From Schlesneria paludicola DSM 18645 (GTDB lineage Bacteria; Planctomycetota; Planctomycetia; Planctomycetales; Planctomycetaceae), in the NCBI RefSeq assembly GCF_000255655.1, contig NZ_JH636435.1, positions 2,950,325 through 3,014,324 of the forward strand: 64,000 nucleotides of DNA. The letters run 5' to 3'. Below the pieces are notes generated by a model. It was not told the DNA's origin, made no database searches, and saw nothing but the letters and a program-made list of their open reading frames with translations. The position numbers and the translations under genes were made by a program. This document shows, piece by piece, positions 36,765 to 44,972 of the stretch (the stretch's first letter is position 1; every line of letters starts with the position of its first letter).

Positions 36765-37430
36765 TCAGTGCGTCGCAGCAGGCCATGAGTTCAAAGCATA
36801 CGCCGAGCGTGGCACTTCGAACGAACCAGATGGTCGCACTCCGCTAAGCCACGTCGTCAAGTTGTCGACAAAATGATCGAGGTGACGAATTTGCTGAATC
36901 CCGTGCTCAACGATCGGATCGAGGGTCGAGACGAAAAGAACACCTCCATACCGCGTCGTCTGCCAAGTAATGGTTTCGCCTTCTGCGTTGCACTGAATCA
37001 CTTCGGCTTGATCGGGCAACCGCGTGTAGCAACCATGCGTATGCCAGCATGCCTGCCGGGGCTGGAGTCCACGAAACACCGGATGATCGTAGTTCGTCTC
37101 GGTCACGGGAGGCTTGGTCGGATCGGTGACCCACCAGTAGTTATTCGTAGGACGATGTTCCCACTGGGCATCGATCCAGCCTGGCGTACTGTCACCAAAG
37201 ACGGCAATCTTTCGATTCGATGCGAGAAACTGATAGAGCACATCTTGATGCTGCTCGATCGCGGCCTGATGCGACTGAAATGGAATAACGAGTGCATCCA
37301 GTCCGCTCAGATCGGCGAAACTAAGATCGTGCACGTAAACCAATTCGTAAAATGGTGAATACTTTGGAGCGGTTGCCATGGCGTACTGCGACCAGACACC
37401 GTTGAAGATCAACCCAATTTTCCCAAACAT
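36765..37430 (-). CDS. ThuA/GATase1-like protein 1
   Basis: A 221-residue cytoplasmic protein with a class-I glutamine-amidotransferase-like fold, in the style of ThuA. Features: KIGLIFNGVW, LDALVIPFQSHQ, a glycine-turn region KIAVFGDSTPGW, WHTHGCYTRL and GGVLFVSTLDPI. The turn where the catalytic cysteine of true amidotransferases sits has aspartate/serine, so glutaminase activity is unlikely. It lies 36 bases after a second related gene and just before the desaturase-family gene. GGGAGA precedes ATG 37430. Confidence 0.65.
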   Translation of the reverse strand: MFGKIGLIFNGVWSQYAMATAPKYSPFYELVYVHDLSFADLSGLDALVIPFQSHQAAIEQHQDVLYQFLASNRKIAVFGDSTPGWIDAQWEHRPTNNYWWVTDPTKPPVTETNYDHPVFRGLQPRQACWHTHGCYTRLPDQAEVIQCNAEGETITWQTTRYGGVLFVSTLDPIVEHGIQQIRHLDHFVDNLTTWLSGVRPSGSFEVPRSAYALNSWPAATH

Positions 37431-37466
37431 TTCGAAGTCTCCCTCGAGTGAATCAAAACGATCGAT

Positions 37467-38078
37467 TCAGCGATTCGATCGTCGAATGACATGCTGTAGC
37501 GCGTTCTTGTAAAGCACCGAAAGGGAGCTCCAAGCCGGATACAACGAGTAATCCCCGACTGGACCGCTGGCGGTGAGAAACATGAATCCATTTGTCGACT
37601 CGTCGTCCGCGACGACAAGGCTCCTTCCCCACGTGTCACGAATCAGAACGCTCGTTGGGTCGTCAGATTCGATCGCCCCGCAGGCCCACCAACCCGAGAT
37701 TCCATGAGCATTGCGATCAAGATCAGTCGGGTCAAAACCAGAGAGCAATCCATGAGGATCGTTCCCGATAAAGTGCCTCACTTCCTTCGTGGGATGAGAA
37801 TTGTCATGGAACCAACGATGACCTGGCAGCCAATCCGTGAACCAGCCACAGAAGCAGAACACGGATTTGCCTCCATCCAGCATCTGCTTCACTTGATCGC
37901 GAATTCTAAGCATCGCCACATGATCGGAACCATTCGGGACGATCAGCAAATCATACGAGCTTAAGTCCGGTTGGAACTGACGACACGTGACCACTCGATC
38001 AAACACAATCTCGGCCTGATCCGGATAACCCCGTCCCGAGCCGGTTCCGTTATCGACGATCAATCCTTTTAATGGCAT
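37467..38078 (-). CDS. ThuA/GATase1-like protein 2
   Basis: A 203-residue protein related to its downstream neighbour: MPLKGLIVDNG aligns with the start of protein 1, YDLLIVPNGSDH with LDALVIPFQSHQ, and KSVFCFCGWFTDWLPG with the glycine-turn region. Here a cysteine is present at the turn. The C-terminal ATASGPVGDY-type segment differs. The ATG at 38078 is preferred by this alignment; an in-frame GTG at 38135 overlapping the previous stop would add 19 residues. Function unknown; the position in the operon suggests a role with the transporter. Confidence 0.6.
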   Translation of the reverse strand: MPLKGLIVDNGTGSGRGYPDQAEIVFDRVVTCRQFQPDLSSYDLLIVPNGSDHVAMLRIRDQVKQMLDGGKSVFCFCGWFTDWLPGHRWFHDNSHPTKEVRHFIGNDPHGLLSGFDPTDLDRNAHGISGWWACGAIESDDPTSVLIRDTWGRSLVVADDESTNGFMFLTASGPVGDYSLYPAWSSLSVLYKNALQHVIRRSNR

Positions 38079-38131
38079 GCGAGTCTTTCTCATTCTGGGC
38101 TTCCATCTAATCCTGCCAGCGACTAACGCCT

Positions 38132-38926
38132 TCACTCACGTTGCGTGGCCGACTTCTGCCAAAATGCGATTTCAGCAGGAATTCCCGTGGCAGGATCGAT
38201 CATAAACGACCGTCGATCGGGGTAGATCAGCAGGTTGCCCGTCGTCATTCGAGCGAAGCAGTCGCCGACAACCAGTGCTTCTTTCACATCATGCGTCACA
38301 AATATCGACGTCAACGAATGCTGACGGCTGAGGCGCGAGAAGAGTTGTTGCATCTGGTTTCGCGACTGGCTGTCGAGACTGCAAAACGGCTCATCCAAAA
38401 GCAACAACTGGGGATGGGCGAGGATGGCACGTGCGAACGCGACCCGCTGCTTCTGTCCGCCTGACAACTGCCACTCACGCTTTCGCGCGTGCAAACACAG
38501 ATCAATCTCTTGCAACATCAAAGTCACCGCGTCTGCCACCTTCTTCGCCGCCATTCGGCGCAGGCGTAACGCAAACGCGATGTTCTCTGTCACATTGAGG
38601 TGCTCGAATAGCAACGGCTCCTGGTCCAGATAGATAATTCCTCGATCTCGCGACCCCTGCCTCGCAACGGAGACGGAATTGACCTGGATCTCTCCATTCG
38701 TCACGGGGATCAGCCCCGCCAGCGCCCGCATCAGTGTCGTCTTGCCGCATCCCGATTCACCCAAAATGACCAGGGTCTGCCCCGGCATCAGATCAAAACT
38801 GAGTGAACGCAAGATCTCTTGCGTTCCGAACCTAACGGACAAGTTCTGCACCCGCATCAGAGGCTGATGAGCAGCAGAATTTGCACTTGATGCGGATGAC
38901 GCTTGCGCGGTTTCCACAAACGTCAT
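38132..38926 (-). CDS. ynjD: ABC importer ATPase, YnjD-like
   Basis: A 264-residue ATPase with Walker A GESGCGKT (56-63), Q-loop YLDQEPLLFEHL, signature LSGGQKQRVAFARAIL, Walker B LLLLDEPFCSLD and switch IFVTHD. It powers the importer formed by the two permeases encoded just upstream. The start is ATG 38926, which overlaps the permease stop in the arrangement ATGA; the longer frame upstream is inside the permease gene. Assignment to YnjD rests on the neighbours (YnjB-, YnjC- and YnjF-like) more than on its own sequence. Confidence 0.88.
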   Translation of the reverse strand: MTFVETAQASSASSANSAAHQPLMRVQNLSVRFGTQEILRSLSFDLMPGQTLVILGESGCGKTTLMRALAGLIPVTNGEIQVNSVSVARQGSRDRGIIYLDQEPLLFEHLNVTENIAFALRLRRMAAKKVADAVTLMLQEIDLCLHARKREWQLSGGQKQRVAFARAILAHPQLLLLDEPFCSLDSQSRNQMQQLFSRLSRQHSLTSIFVTHDVKEALVVGDCFARMTTGNLLIYPDRRSFMIDPATGIPAEIAFWQKSATQRE

Positions 38927-39780
38927 GACGATTGCCTCGTGTCGCCTGGCAACGTCAGGCGTAGAAAGTAAACCGATGTCGTGATGAGAAATCCGAGCAG
39001 CGCCGGCGCCAGTAGGATCAGGCTGGCCTGCGCCGCTTGATTGACACTCGCCTCGCGAATATATCCAAACAGCCGCGTTGTGACCGATGGCACATAGCCC
39101 CCACCAACGATCGAAACGATCCCATAGTCGAGCCAGGAATATAGAGCCGTTTGTAGAAAGCAAACCAGAATCAAACCCGAGATCTGCGGGAACACGGCGT
39201 GGCGCCAGACATCCCACCGACTCCCGCCGAAATTGCTGACAAGTTGCTCCAGCCGTTCGGCACGAGGCGACCAAAGCTCGTAGAAAAAGACTGATGAAAA
39301 CGACAAGGCGAACACCGTTTGCATCAGAATCACCCCCACCACATTTCCGATCACCCGCATTCGGATCAACAGGTCATACAAACAGATACCTACCACGACC
39401 GGCGATATCACGAACGGAAGGTAAATCAGAAAGTGCGCAAATCTCGAACCTGTTCGTCGAACGGCGCGACCGATCAATAATCCCCCCGATACGCTGAACA
39501 CGCCCACCGTAAGACTCATGACGGCCGAAGTGGCAATCGCGATGAGCATCTGGTCTCGATCCGACAAGAAGTGTCGCCATGCCGCGAGGTCCATCCGATC
39601 AGGCAGCAACCGCGGGAATGCCCATCCGCTGCCCAGTGAAATCAACACCATCAGTGCGAATGGCAACAAGATCATCACGAGCAACAACACCGGGATCAGG
39701 TAGAACACAATCCGGGTCAGCGTCACATACCAGGTGGGTGCGTTCCGCCGCCGCTCCGAGGTCGGCACAGGTTCATTCAT
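38923..39780 (-). CDS. ynjC: ABC importer permease, C-terminal half of a YnjC-like system
   Basis: A 285-residue permease with about six helices and the binding-protein-dependent loop in which NFGGSRWDVWRHAVFPQI matches the EAA consensus. Its start overlaps the stop of the preceding permease by eight bases. In E. coli, YnjC is one long protein with two permease domains; here the two are separate genes. The C-terminal ATGA overlaps the ATPase gene. Confidence 0.85.
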   Translation of the reverse strand: MNEPVPTSERRRNAPTWYVTLTRIVFYLIPVLLLVMILLPFALMVLISLGSGWAFPRLLPDRMDLAAWRHFLSDRDQMLIAIATSAVMSLTVGVFSVSGGLLIGRAVRRTGSRFAHFLIYLPFVISPVVVGICLYDLLIRMRVIGNVVGVILMQTVFALSFSSVFFYELWSPRAERLEQLVSNFGGSRWDVWRHAVFPQISGLILVCFLQTALYSWLDYGIVSIVGGGYVPSVTTRLFGYIREASVNQAAQASLILLAPALLGFLITTSVYFLRLTLPGDTRQSS

Positions 39781-40642
39781 GCGAACGCCTCCACGCGAGC
39801 ATGAGCTTGACGCCGATTCCCACAAGTAGCACGTAGGTCGTCGCTAGCACGAATGCCTGCGGCCGCTCAAGCAAGTTGAATTGTCCGAATCGTCGCTGAG
39901 TCAGGACCGAAAACATCTGCGGCGACTGTCGCCCAAGCAACAACGGAATCTCGTAACTGCCCAAGTTCAGAAGAAATGTCAGAATGATCATCTGCCGACC
40001 ACGACTGAGTAGCATTGGCAAGCCGATGCGCCACCGCGACCGTGCCTGGCTGGCTCCCAGTGCCTGAGCCAATTGGCAGTAACGATCAATTCGGGCTGTC
40101 GTCCAAGTCTTGAGAAAAAACAGCGACAGCAGCGGGATCGCAGTACAGGACTGTGCGACGATGATTCCGATCGCCCACGGATCATTGACCAAGGCTGGAA
40201 ATTGCGATGGCGAAGTCACCCATCCCGCGTGAAAGCACAATCGTGCGACAAGTCCACCAGGACTCAGAATCTGATACGTCATCACAGCGACCACAGCAGC
40301 GGGAGTCGCGAGTGGAATTCCTAGTGTCGCCAGCACAATGAAACTATGACGGGATTGCGGCGCAATCAAGACGATGCCGATCGAAACCGCGACTGCGATC
40401 ACCGTGACGATTCCGGCAATCAGTGGACTGACGAGAAGGCTCTCTCTCAAGCCACCGACCGTGAACGCCGCATGCCAATGCTTCAGCGTCCATCCCTCGC
40501 TCAACGCCCCAATTCCACCCAAGCTGTAGAGCACCGAATATCCGATCACCCAGCACATGGGAAAGACGATCGCGATCACAAGCAGCAACAGTCCGAACCA
40601 TTGGCCGAGATTGCAACGAATATGGCCGCAGCTAGTTGCCAT
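39773..40642 (-). CDS. ynjC: ABC importer permease, N-terminal half of a YnjC-like system
   Basis: A 289-residue permease with about six helices and the EAA-type loop AQALGASQARSRWRIGLPMLL. It overlaps the end of the binding-protein gene by 11 bases and the next permease by eight. Together the two permeases would form the membrane channel. Confidence 0.85.
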   Translation of the reverse strand: MATSCGHIRCNLGQWFGLLLLVIAIVFPMCWVIGYSVLYSLGGIGALSEGWTLKHWHAAFTVGGLRESLLVSPLIAGIVTVIAVAVSIGIVLIAPQSRHSFIVLATLGIPLATPAAVVAVMTYQILSPGGLVARLCFHAGWVTSPSQFPALVNDPWAIGIIVAQSCTAIPLLSLFFLKTWTTARIDRYCQLAQALGASQARSRWRIGLPMLLSRGRQMIILTFLLNLGSYEIPLLLGRQSPQMFSVLTQRRFGQFNLLERPQAFVLATTYVLLVGIGVKLMLAWRRSHE

Positions 40643-41876
40643 TTTCGATGATCTCGCGGCGAAAATCAGCGTGCAAACGAACCATCACCTCGGACGCCGG
40701 TTCGAGCAGAGCTTTCTGTTCGAGCTCGCTTCGTGGTGCCACTCGGGTTCGGCCATCAATATGCTCGAACTTCTCTTTCCATTCGGCGGGCAAAAGTTCG
40801 ATGGAAAGCACGGTGCCATCACCCCAGACGGCCGGCAATGCCTTTCGCAGTTGCGCGTCCGGGGAAATCATAAAGTTGGCCACCACGAGCGTACCTGCAA
40901 TATTCGCGGCGTTGAACGGAATCCCCAAGTAATGCGAATTGCGAATCGTGCCCGAATCCAGAACATACGCCCGCGCGGTCTCGGGCAGCACGCCTTGAAG
41001 AACCTTATTGTCTACTTCTCCATCATTGTTGCTCATCGTGAAGTCGACTTCACTGTTGCTGAATAGCTGATGCAGTTGCGAGACGCTTTCAGGGTATGTT
41101 TGGCCCTCGCGCCACAGGAATGGTTTGACGTCGATCAGCCAGTCCCACAATTTCCGCGACGACGACGCGTAAACCTCTTCATTGAACGGACCGTTGAGCG
41201 ACTGCGGCCCACCTGCGAACTGATAGAGTAGCGACTTGAGGAACGTCATTCCCGTAAAACTGTTGTCAAAGGTGAATCGACCGGGATGCGATTTGATCCA
41301 GGACGCCAGCGCATCGATCGTGAGCGGCGGTTCACCGACGGTGCTACGATTGTAGATCAATGCCAGTTGGACGTTCCCCCAGGGACATTCAAACCCTTCG
41401 ACAACGTGTTGAAAATCGATCGCGACGAACGGATTGTTCCAGTCGATAGAGCGGTTGTTGGGCAATCGATCCGTGAATGGCCCGTACAGCCCGTCCATCT
41501 TCCGCAATTGATAGAATGTTTCACCATTGATCCACATCAGATCAATGTCACCCTGCACGCGCTCCGCTTCTTTGTCGACCAGCAATTTGCTGACGATATT
41601 CTGCCCCTGCCCGCCGATCAGCTTCAGGGTGACATCAAACTGTTGTTTTAACTCGGGAATGACGTAATCCCGCATGTAGGCATTGATCATCGGATCGCCG
41701 TCCCACATCGACAGTCGGACGGTTTGACCACGTGCTTGCGTTAAAATCTGGTCCCAGCTCGCATCAGCAGCGACCGGAGCATCCACACGCTTCGATTCGC
41801 AACCATTCGAACAGCACAGACTCGCGCACAAAAGAAAGATCAACGCGAATGAATGAAAGAAACGGCCAGCCATCAT
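40632..41876 (-). CDS. ynjB: YnjB-like ABC transporter substrate-binding protein
   Basis: A 414-residue exported binding protein with a hydrophobic signal (RFFHSFALIFLLCASLCC) and cysteines near residue 25 that could be lipidated. Motifs resembling E. coli YnjB, as I recall it: RLSMWDGDPMINAYM, GDIDLMWINGETFY, LWREGQTYP, and VVANFMISPDAQLRKALPAV with WGD. The ligand of the YnjB family is not established. The ATG at 41876 overlaps the stop of the phosphatidyltransferase gene (ATGA), so it is preferred to earlier codons. It delivers substrate to the permeases encoded next. Confidence 0.9.
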   Translation of the reverse strand: MMAGRFFHSFALIFLLCASLCCSNGCESKRVDAPVAADASWDQILTQARGQTVRLSMWDGDPMINAYMRDYVIPELKQQFDVTLKLIGGQGQNIVSKLLVDKEAERVQGDIDLMWINGETFYQLRKMDGLYGPFTDRLPNNRSIDWNNPFVAIDFQHVVEGFECPWGNVQLALIYNRSTVGEPPLTIDALASWIKSHPGRFTFDNSFTGMTFLKSLLYQFAGGPQSLNGPFNEEVYASSSRKLWDWLIDVKPFLWREGQTYPESVSQLHQLFSNSEVDFTMSNNDGEVDNKVLQGVLPETARAYVLDSGTIRNSHYLGIPFNAANIAGTLVVANFMISPDAQLRKALPAVWGDGTVLSIELLPAEWKEKFEHIDGRTRVAPRSELEQKALLEPASEVMVRLHADFRREIIENGN

Positions 41877-42484
41877 GGCGTACCTCGAAAAACCAGAACA
41901 CCCGTCACGATTCGAATCAGAATCGTGAGCCAGCAAAGGACGCCGAAGGTCCAGGCTAGCACCGCAAAATGCGTCGGGAGCACACAGAACAGAACGAAGA
42001 AGATGACCGTCTCGGTCCCTTCCATGAGGCCGATCGAATAGAAGAACGATTTTTTCTTTTCGGCATCACTGGTCACACCGCGCTTGGCGGAAATCACGGC
42101 ATACGTCAGAAACGAACCGGTTGTTCCCATAAAGCTATAGATCAGGAAACATGCGGGCAGCAGCAATGCCGGATCGGCCACTGCAAAACTAAACGGAACG
42201 CCTCCGTAGAACAAAATATCAAGCACGAAATCAAGAAATCCGCCGACGTCAGACGATCCATTGCGACGGGCGACCATCCCGTCCAATCCGTCTGCCAGAC
42301 GGTTGGCAAGAATCAGCCCTAACCCCACGAGAGGCTGGTTCGATGCAATCGCCAAGCATCCCAACATGCCAAGCACAAAACCAATGACGGTGATCGCATC
42401 GGCGGGAATCCGGGCGGCGGCGAGCATTCCCGCCAGCAGATCCAACCAGGGATCGATCAACCGGCGAACGGGACGATCCAGCAT
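41873..42484 (-). CDS. ynjF: CDP-alcohol phosphatidyltransferase, YnjF-like
   Basis: A 203-residue membrane enzyme that exchanges CMP of a CDP-lipid for an alcohol. The active-site motif is D65, D68-G69, A72-R73, G81, D85, D89; the spacing between AR and G is seven residues, one less than usual, which also holds in E. coli YnjF as I remember it. The C-terminal block LMEGTETVIFFVLF...GVLCWLTILIRI is likewise YnjF-like. About six helices. The alcohol acceptor is unknown. The gene starts two bases after the unknown 358-residue gene and overlaps ynjB by four bases. Confidence 0.92.
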   Translation of the reverse strand: MLDRPVRRLIDPWLDLLAGMLAAARIPADAITVIGFVLGMLGCLAIASNQPLVGLGLILANRLADGLDGMVARRNGSSDVGGFLDFVLDILFYGGVPFSFAVADPALLLPACFLIYSFMGTTGSFLTYAVISAKRGVTSDAEKKKSFFYSIGLMEGTETVIFFVLFCVLPTHFAVLAWTFGVLCWLTILIRIVTGVLVFRGTP

Positions 42485-42486
42485 GA

Positions 42487-43563
42487 CTAGAACCTCGCTC
42501 GTTCTTCGTCCGGCAATCCGCGCTGCGCGCGTCGCGCAATCTGATCGGCATACACATCACGCCGGTCGATGAAGAACATTCCGCCCTTGCGTCCGCGCAT
42601 TCTGATTCGGTAATAACTACCCCATGCCAGTAGCTTTTCGGGCCAGATCGCGTACTCGCGACCTTGATCGTATGGGCCACTTTGGAAATAGTGCCCATGA
42701 CCAATGGGAGGACGTGCCACAGCGTCAGCGCCCCCTGATTTCTTCAATGCATACACGTCGTCGGACCAATACCCGGTGATCAAATTCGCCGCCGGAAATG
42801 GAGCGGAGTTGCCCCATAAGACATGGGCCTGTGGACCGTTCGGATTACAGAACCAGCGAAAATGCGTCCGCATGCAACAGGACAGATACGCGTACTCGCG
42901 CGGGTCATAATCACGATCGCGCAACATGAACAAGACTTCTCGACGTTCCGCCTTGACGAATCGCGCCAGCTCGCGGCGGAAGGCAGGATCGTTGATGTGC
43001 CGATAGGCGTCCTGCAAATCATTCAGCAGAATGATCCCGCTGTTGAAGTGCGAGCTGCCGTGCATGTAGTTGATGCAATGCGGCATTCGCCGCGCAGGCC
43101 CGATGGGAACTTCGGGCACGATTGCCGATTGTCGAACGCGCTGCGCAAGAAACCGTCCATTGGCCAGTAGCACAGTCTCATCCGAGATATTCGCCAAGTG
43201 CTCGGCGGGCGGCGATCTGTAAATCAGATTATCGCGCCAGATCAGTTCGCCCGTATGCGGACTGACGCCTGTGACCCAAGGATGATCGACGTTCACCAAG
43301 CCGGCAGCCAACGGCCGGAAACGCAGAATGTCGAGCACGCGGAGGATGTCGCTGCCATTCCGAAACATCTGCCCGCTCCAATGCAGCGGTAGCGTCAGCC
43401 AATAGGCTACAGACTCGTCGAACAGGCCCGTGGAAGGCACATGTGAGCGTCGCCTCAATGGACTACGTTCATATGCTAAAGAAGCATTTTCTCTTCGACA
43501 GCTCTCAAGCTGCGAATTGTCGAGAAGTTCGCCGCCCGCCGACTGAATCATTCGCTTACTCAC
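42487..43563 (-). CDS. Unrecognised 358-residue protein, first gene of the ynj-like operon
   Basis: A soluble-looking protein with no signal peptide or membrane helix and no domain I recognise. Distinctive parts: RRMPHCINYMHGSSHFNSGIIL, RDRDYDPREYAYLSCCMRTHFRWFCNP with two adjacent cysteines, AANLITGYWSDDVYAL and GHGHYFQSGPYDQGREYAIWP. The histidines and cysteines could bind metal, which is inference only. The start may be GTG 43563 or ATG 43551; neither has a strong ribosome-binding site. It is followed after two bases by ynjF, so it is almost certainly co-translated. Confidence 0.75.
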   Translation of the reverse strand: MSKRMIQSAGGELLDNSQLESCRRENASLAYERSPLRRRSHVPSTGLFDESVAYWLTLPLHWSGQMFRNGSDILRVLDILRFRPLAAGLVNVDHPWVTGVSPHTGELIWRDNLIYRSPPAEHLANISDETVLLANGRFLAQRVRQSAIVPEVPIGPARRMPHCINYMHGSSHFNSGIILLNDLQDAYRHINDPAFRRELARFVKAERREVLFMLRDRDYDPREYAYLSCCMRTHFRWFCNPNGPQAHVLWGNSAPFPAANLITGYWSDDVYALKKSGGADAVARPPIGHGHYFQSGPYDQGREYAIWPEKLLAWGSYYRIRMRGRKGGMFFIDRRDVYADQIARRAQRGLPDEERARF

Positions 43564-43627
43564 AAGATCTTACGATGATGAGACTATACGAGTCAGAAAC
43601 GCCGAGTTTCACAGGCAAATGAGGACC

Positions 43628-44251
43628 TCAGGAATTCGCAGTAGGCGACGGAACCTGGCAAGTGTCTGCAGGAATGGGTGATTCGAATTCGACCGCACTT
43701 TGATCCGACAGATGTTTGGGACCAAACGCGTTGTTCCACCATCGACTGAGCATTCCACGAATGCCGAACGCCTTCAGCGGCGCAGACCAGAGTTTGACTT
43801 TGTTGTGCTTTTCGCCCCAATCTGGAACGTCGTTGTGGAAAACATAGACTTCCCACAATGTTCCATCGGGATCGGTGATCCAGAGCTTCGACTGATGCGC
43901 ATAACAGCACTGCACATCATCTTGCCGACCAATTCTCGCGTTGACCGACTTCATGCGGGCAAGCACTGCTTCAAGATTTTCGAGCGACGTCAGCCGCAGC
44001 CCAAGATGATTGAGAGGCCCGCCCGTACAGGCCCGTTTGGGCTTCAATGAAAGCACGAGTGGTGGTTCGTTAAGCTCAAACTTAGCGTAGTCCTCATACC
44101 ATTTGACGGGCGACTCACCAAACAATGCCGCATAAAACGGAACGGAACGATTAAGATCCGAAACATTCAGGCTCGCATGAAACTTGACCTGCGAAATCGC
44201 CTCGACTGGAGTTCGATTCAAGATCGTCGTATCACAAGTCTGAACGGTCAT
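43628..44251 (-). CDS. VOC-superfamily protein of the ArsI/CadI type
   Basis: A 207-residue protein with a vicinal-oxygen-chelate domain (about 20-142) and an unusual C-terminal tail. Predicted metal ligands are H25 (FHASLNV), H82 (NHLGL) and E134 (WEVYV). The pair C115-C116 in QCCYAHQSK matches the arsenic-binding cysteine pair of ArsI, the C-As lyase, and CadI. The tail (about 143-207) carries SAPLKAFGIRGMLSRWWNN. GGAGAG precedes ATG 44251. It lies 64 bases upstream of the ynj-like operon and could be its first gene. Without ars genes nearby, an arsenic role is uncertain. Confidence 0.8.
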   Translation of the reverse strand: MTVQTCDTTILNRTPVEAISQVKFHASLNVSDLNRSVPFYAALFGESPVKWYEDYAKFELNEPPLVLSLKPKRACTGGPLNHLGLRLTSLENLEAVLARMKSVNARIGRQDDVQCCYAHQSKLWITDPDGTLWEVYVFHNDVPDWGEKHNKVKLWSAPLKAFGIRGMLSRWWNNAFGPKHLSDQSAVEFESPIPADTCQVPSPTANS

Positions 44252-44550
44252 TTGTCGCTCTCCGATCAACATCTTGGCTGGGGCACCGAATACTTTAGAC
44301 AGCGGATACCATTAATCAAACCCTAGCGAGCGAATCCTGAATCAACCATAGTCTACGGCTCGATTTCAAAACCGGCGCTGGTATCTGATGTCAACTTGAG
44401 AAACCACGTGCCGCCGCGCCCGCACCACCCCCACGTGCGATTGGCCGCCCCCTCTAAACGTTCGCGGATACGACCTGATTCAAGAATTCGAACAAAGTCG
44501 CGATAGCGTGAGTTCGGAGGTCAACTCGCGGGTAGAACAACGTGCGCACG
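44252..44550. other. Intergenic region without identifiable features
   Basis: About 300 bases between the VOC-like gene start and the lipoprotein gene end, both on the minus strand. It probably contains the promoter of the VOC/ynj operon. No strong hairpin or repeat is seen. Confidence 0.35.
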
Positions 44551-44952
44551 TTATTGCGCCTCGAGGATGATGTTCTTATCGCCAGTCTCGGGAATTTCAA
44601 TCTCCCAAGGCGTCTTTTTAGGATCGCCGTATTGCGGCAACTTAATTGCGTTGGCCAAGGGAGGATTCAAACAGACCTTGTATTTCCCTGGGGAAACTCC
44701 ATCACCGAATGGATAGGTCTTCATGATAAAGCTGCCGTTGACTTGCAGCAGACTCGAGGGCCTATCGTTCTGATAGTCAACACTCTTATCGGGAAAGAAA
44801 ATGATCGACCCCGCAGTCAGCGGCTCGCCTTTGAACATCACTTCGCCGATCGCTGGCACAAGAACGGGGCGGCCCGATTTCCCACAGCCGCCCGTGTTGA
44901 TTGCCAGAACTACGATCAGGATCGCTCCCCATCGAGATAGCATCGTTGCCAT
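44551..44952 (-). CDS. Small transthyretin-like lipoprotein
   Basis: A 133-residue lipoprotein: signal MLSRWGAILIVVLAINTGGC, lipidation at the cysteine near 23, then a beta-rich domain with GEVMFKGEPLTAGSIIFFPD and SPGKYKVCLNPP. This is the carboxypeptidase-regulatory-like pattern common beside DUF1559 genes in planctomycetes. AGGTGGAAG precedes ATG 44952; an upstream GTG at 44976 overlapping the previous stop would add eight residues. Co-transcribed with the DUF1559 gene. Confidence 0.8.
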   Translation of the reverse strand: MATMLSRWGAILIVVLAINTGGCGKSGRPVLVPAIGEVMFKGEPLTAGSIIFFPDKSVDYQNDRPSSLLQVNGSFIMKTYPFGDGVSPGKYKVCLNPPLANAIKLPQYGDPKKTPWEIEIPETGDKNIILEAQ

Positions 44953-44972
44953 AAAACGACTTCCACCTAACG

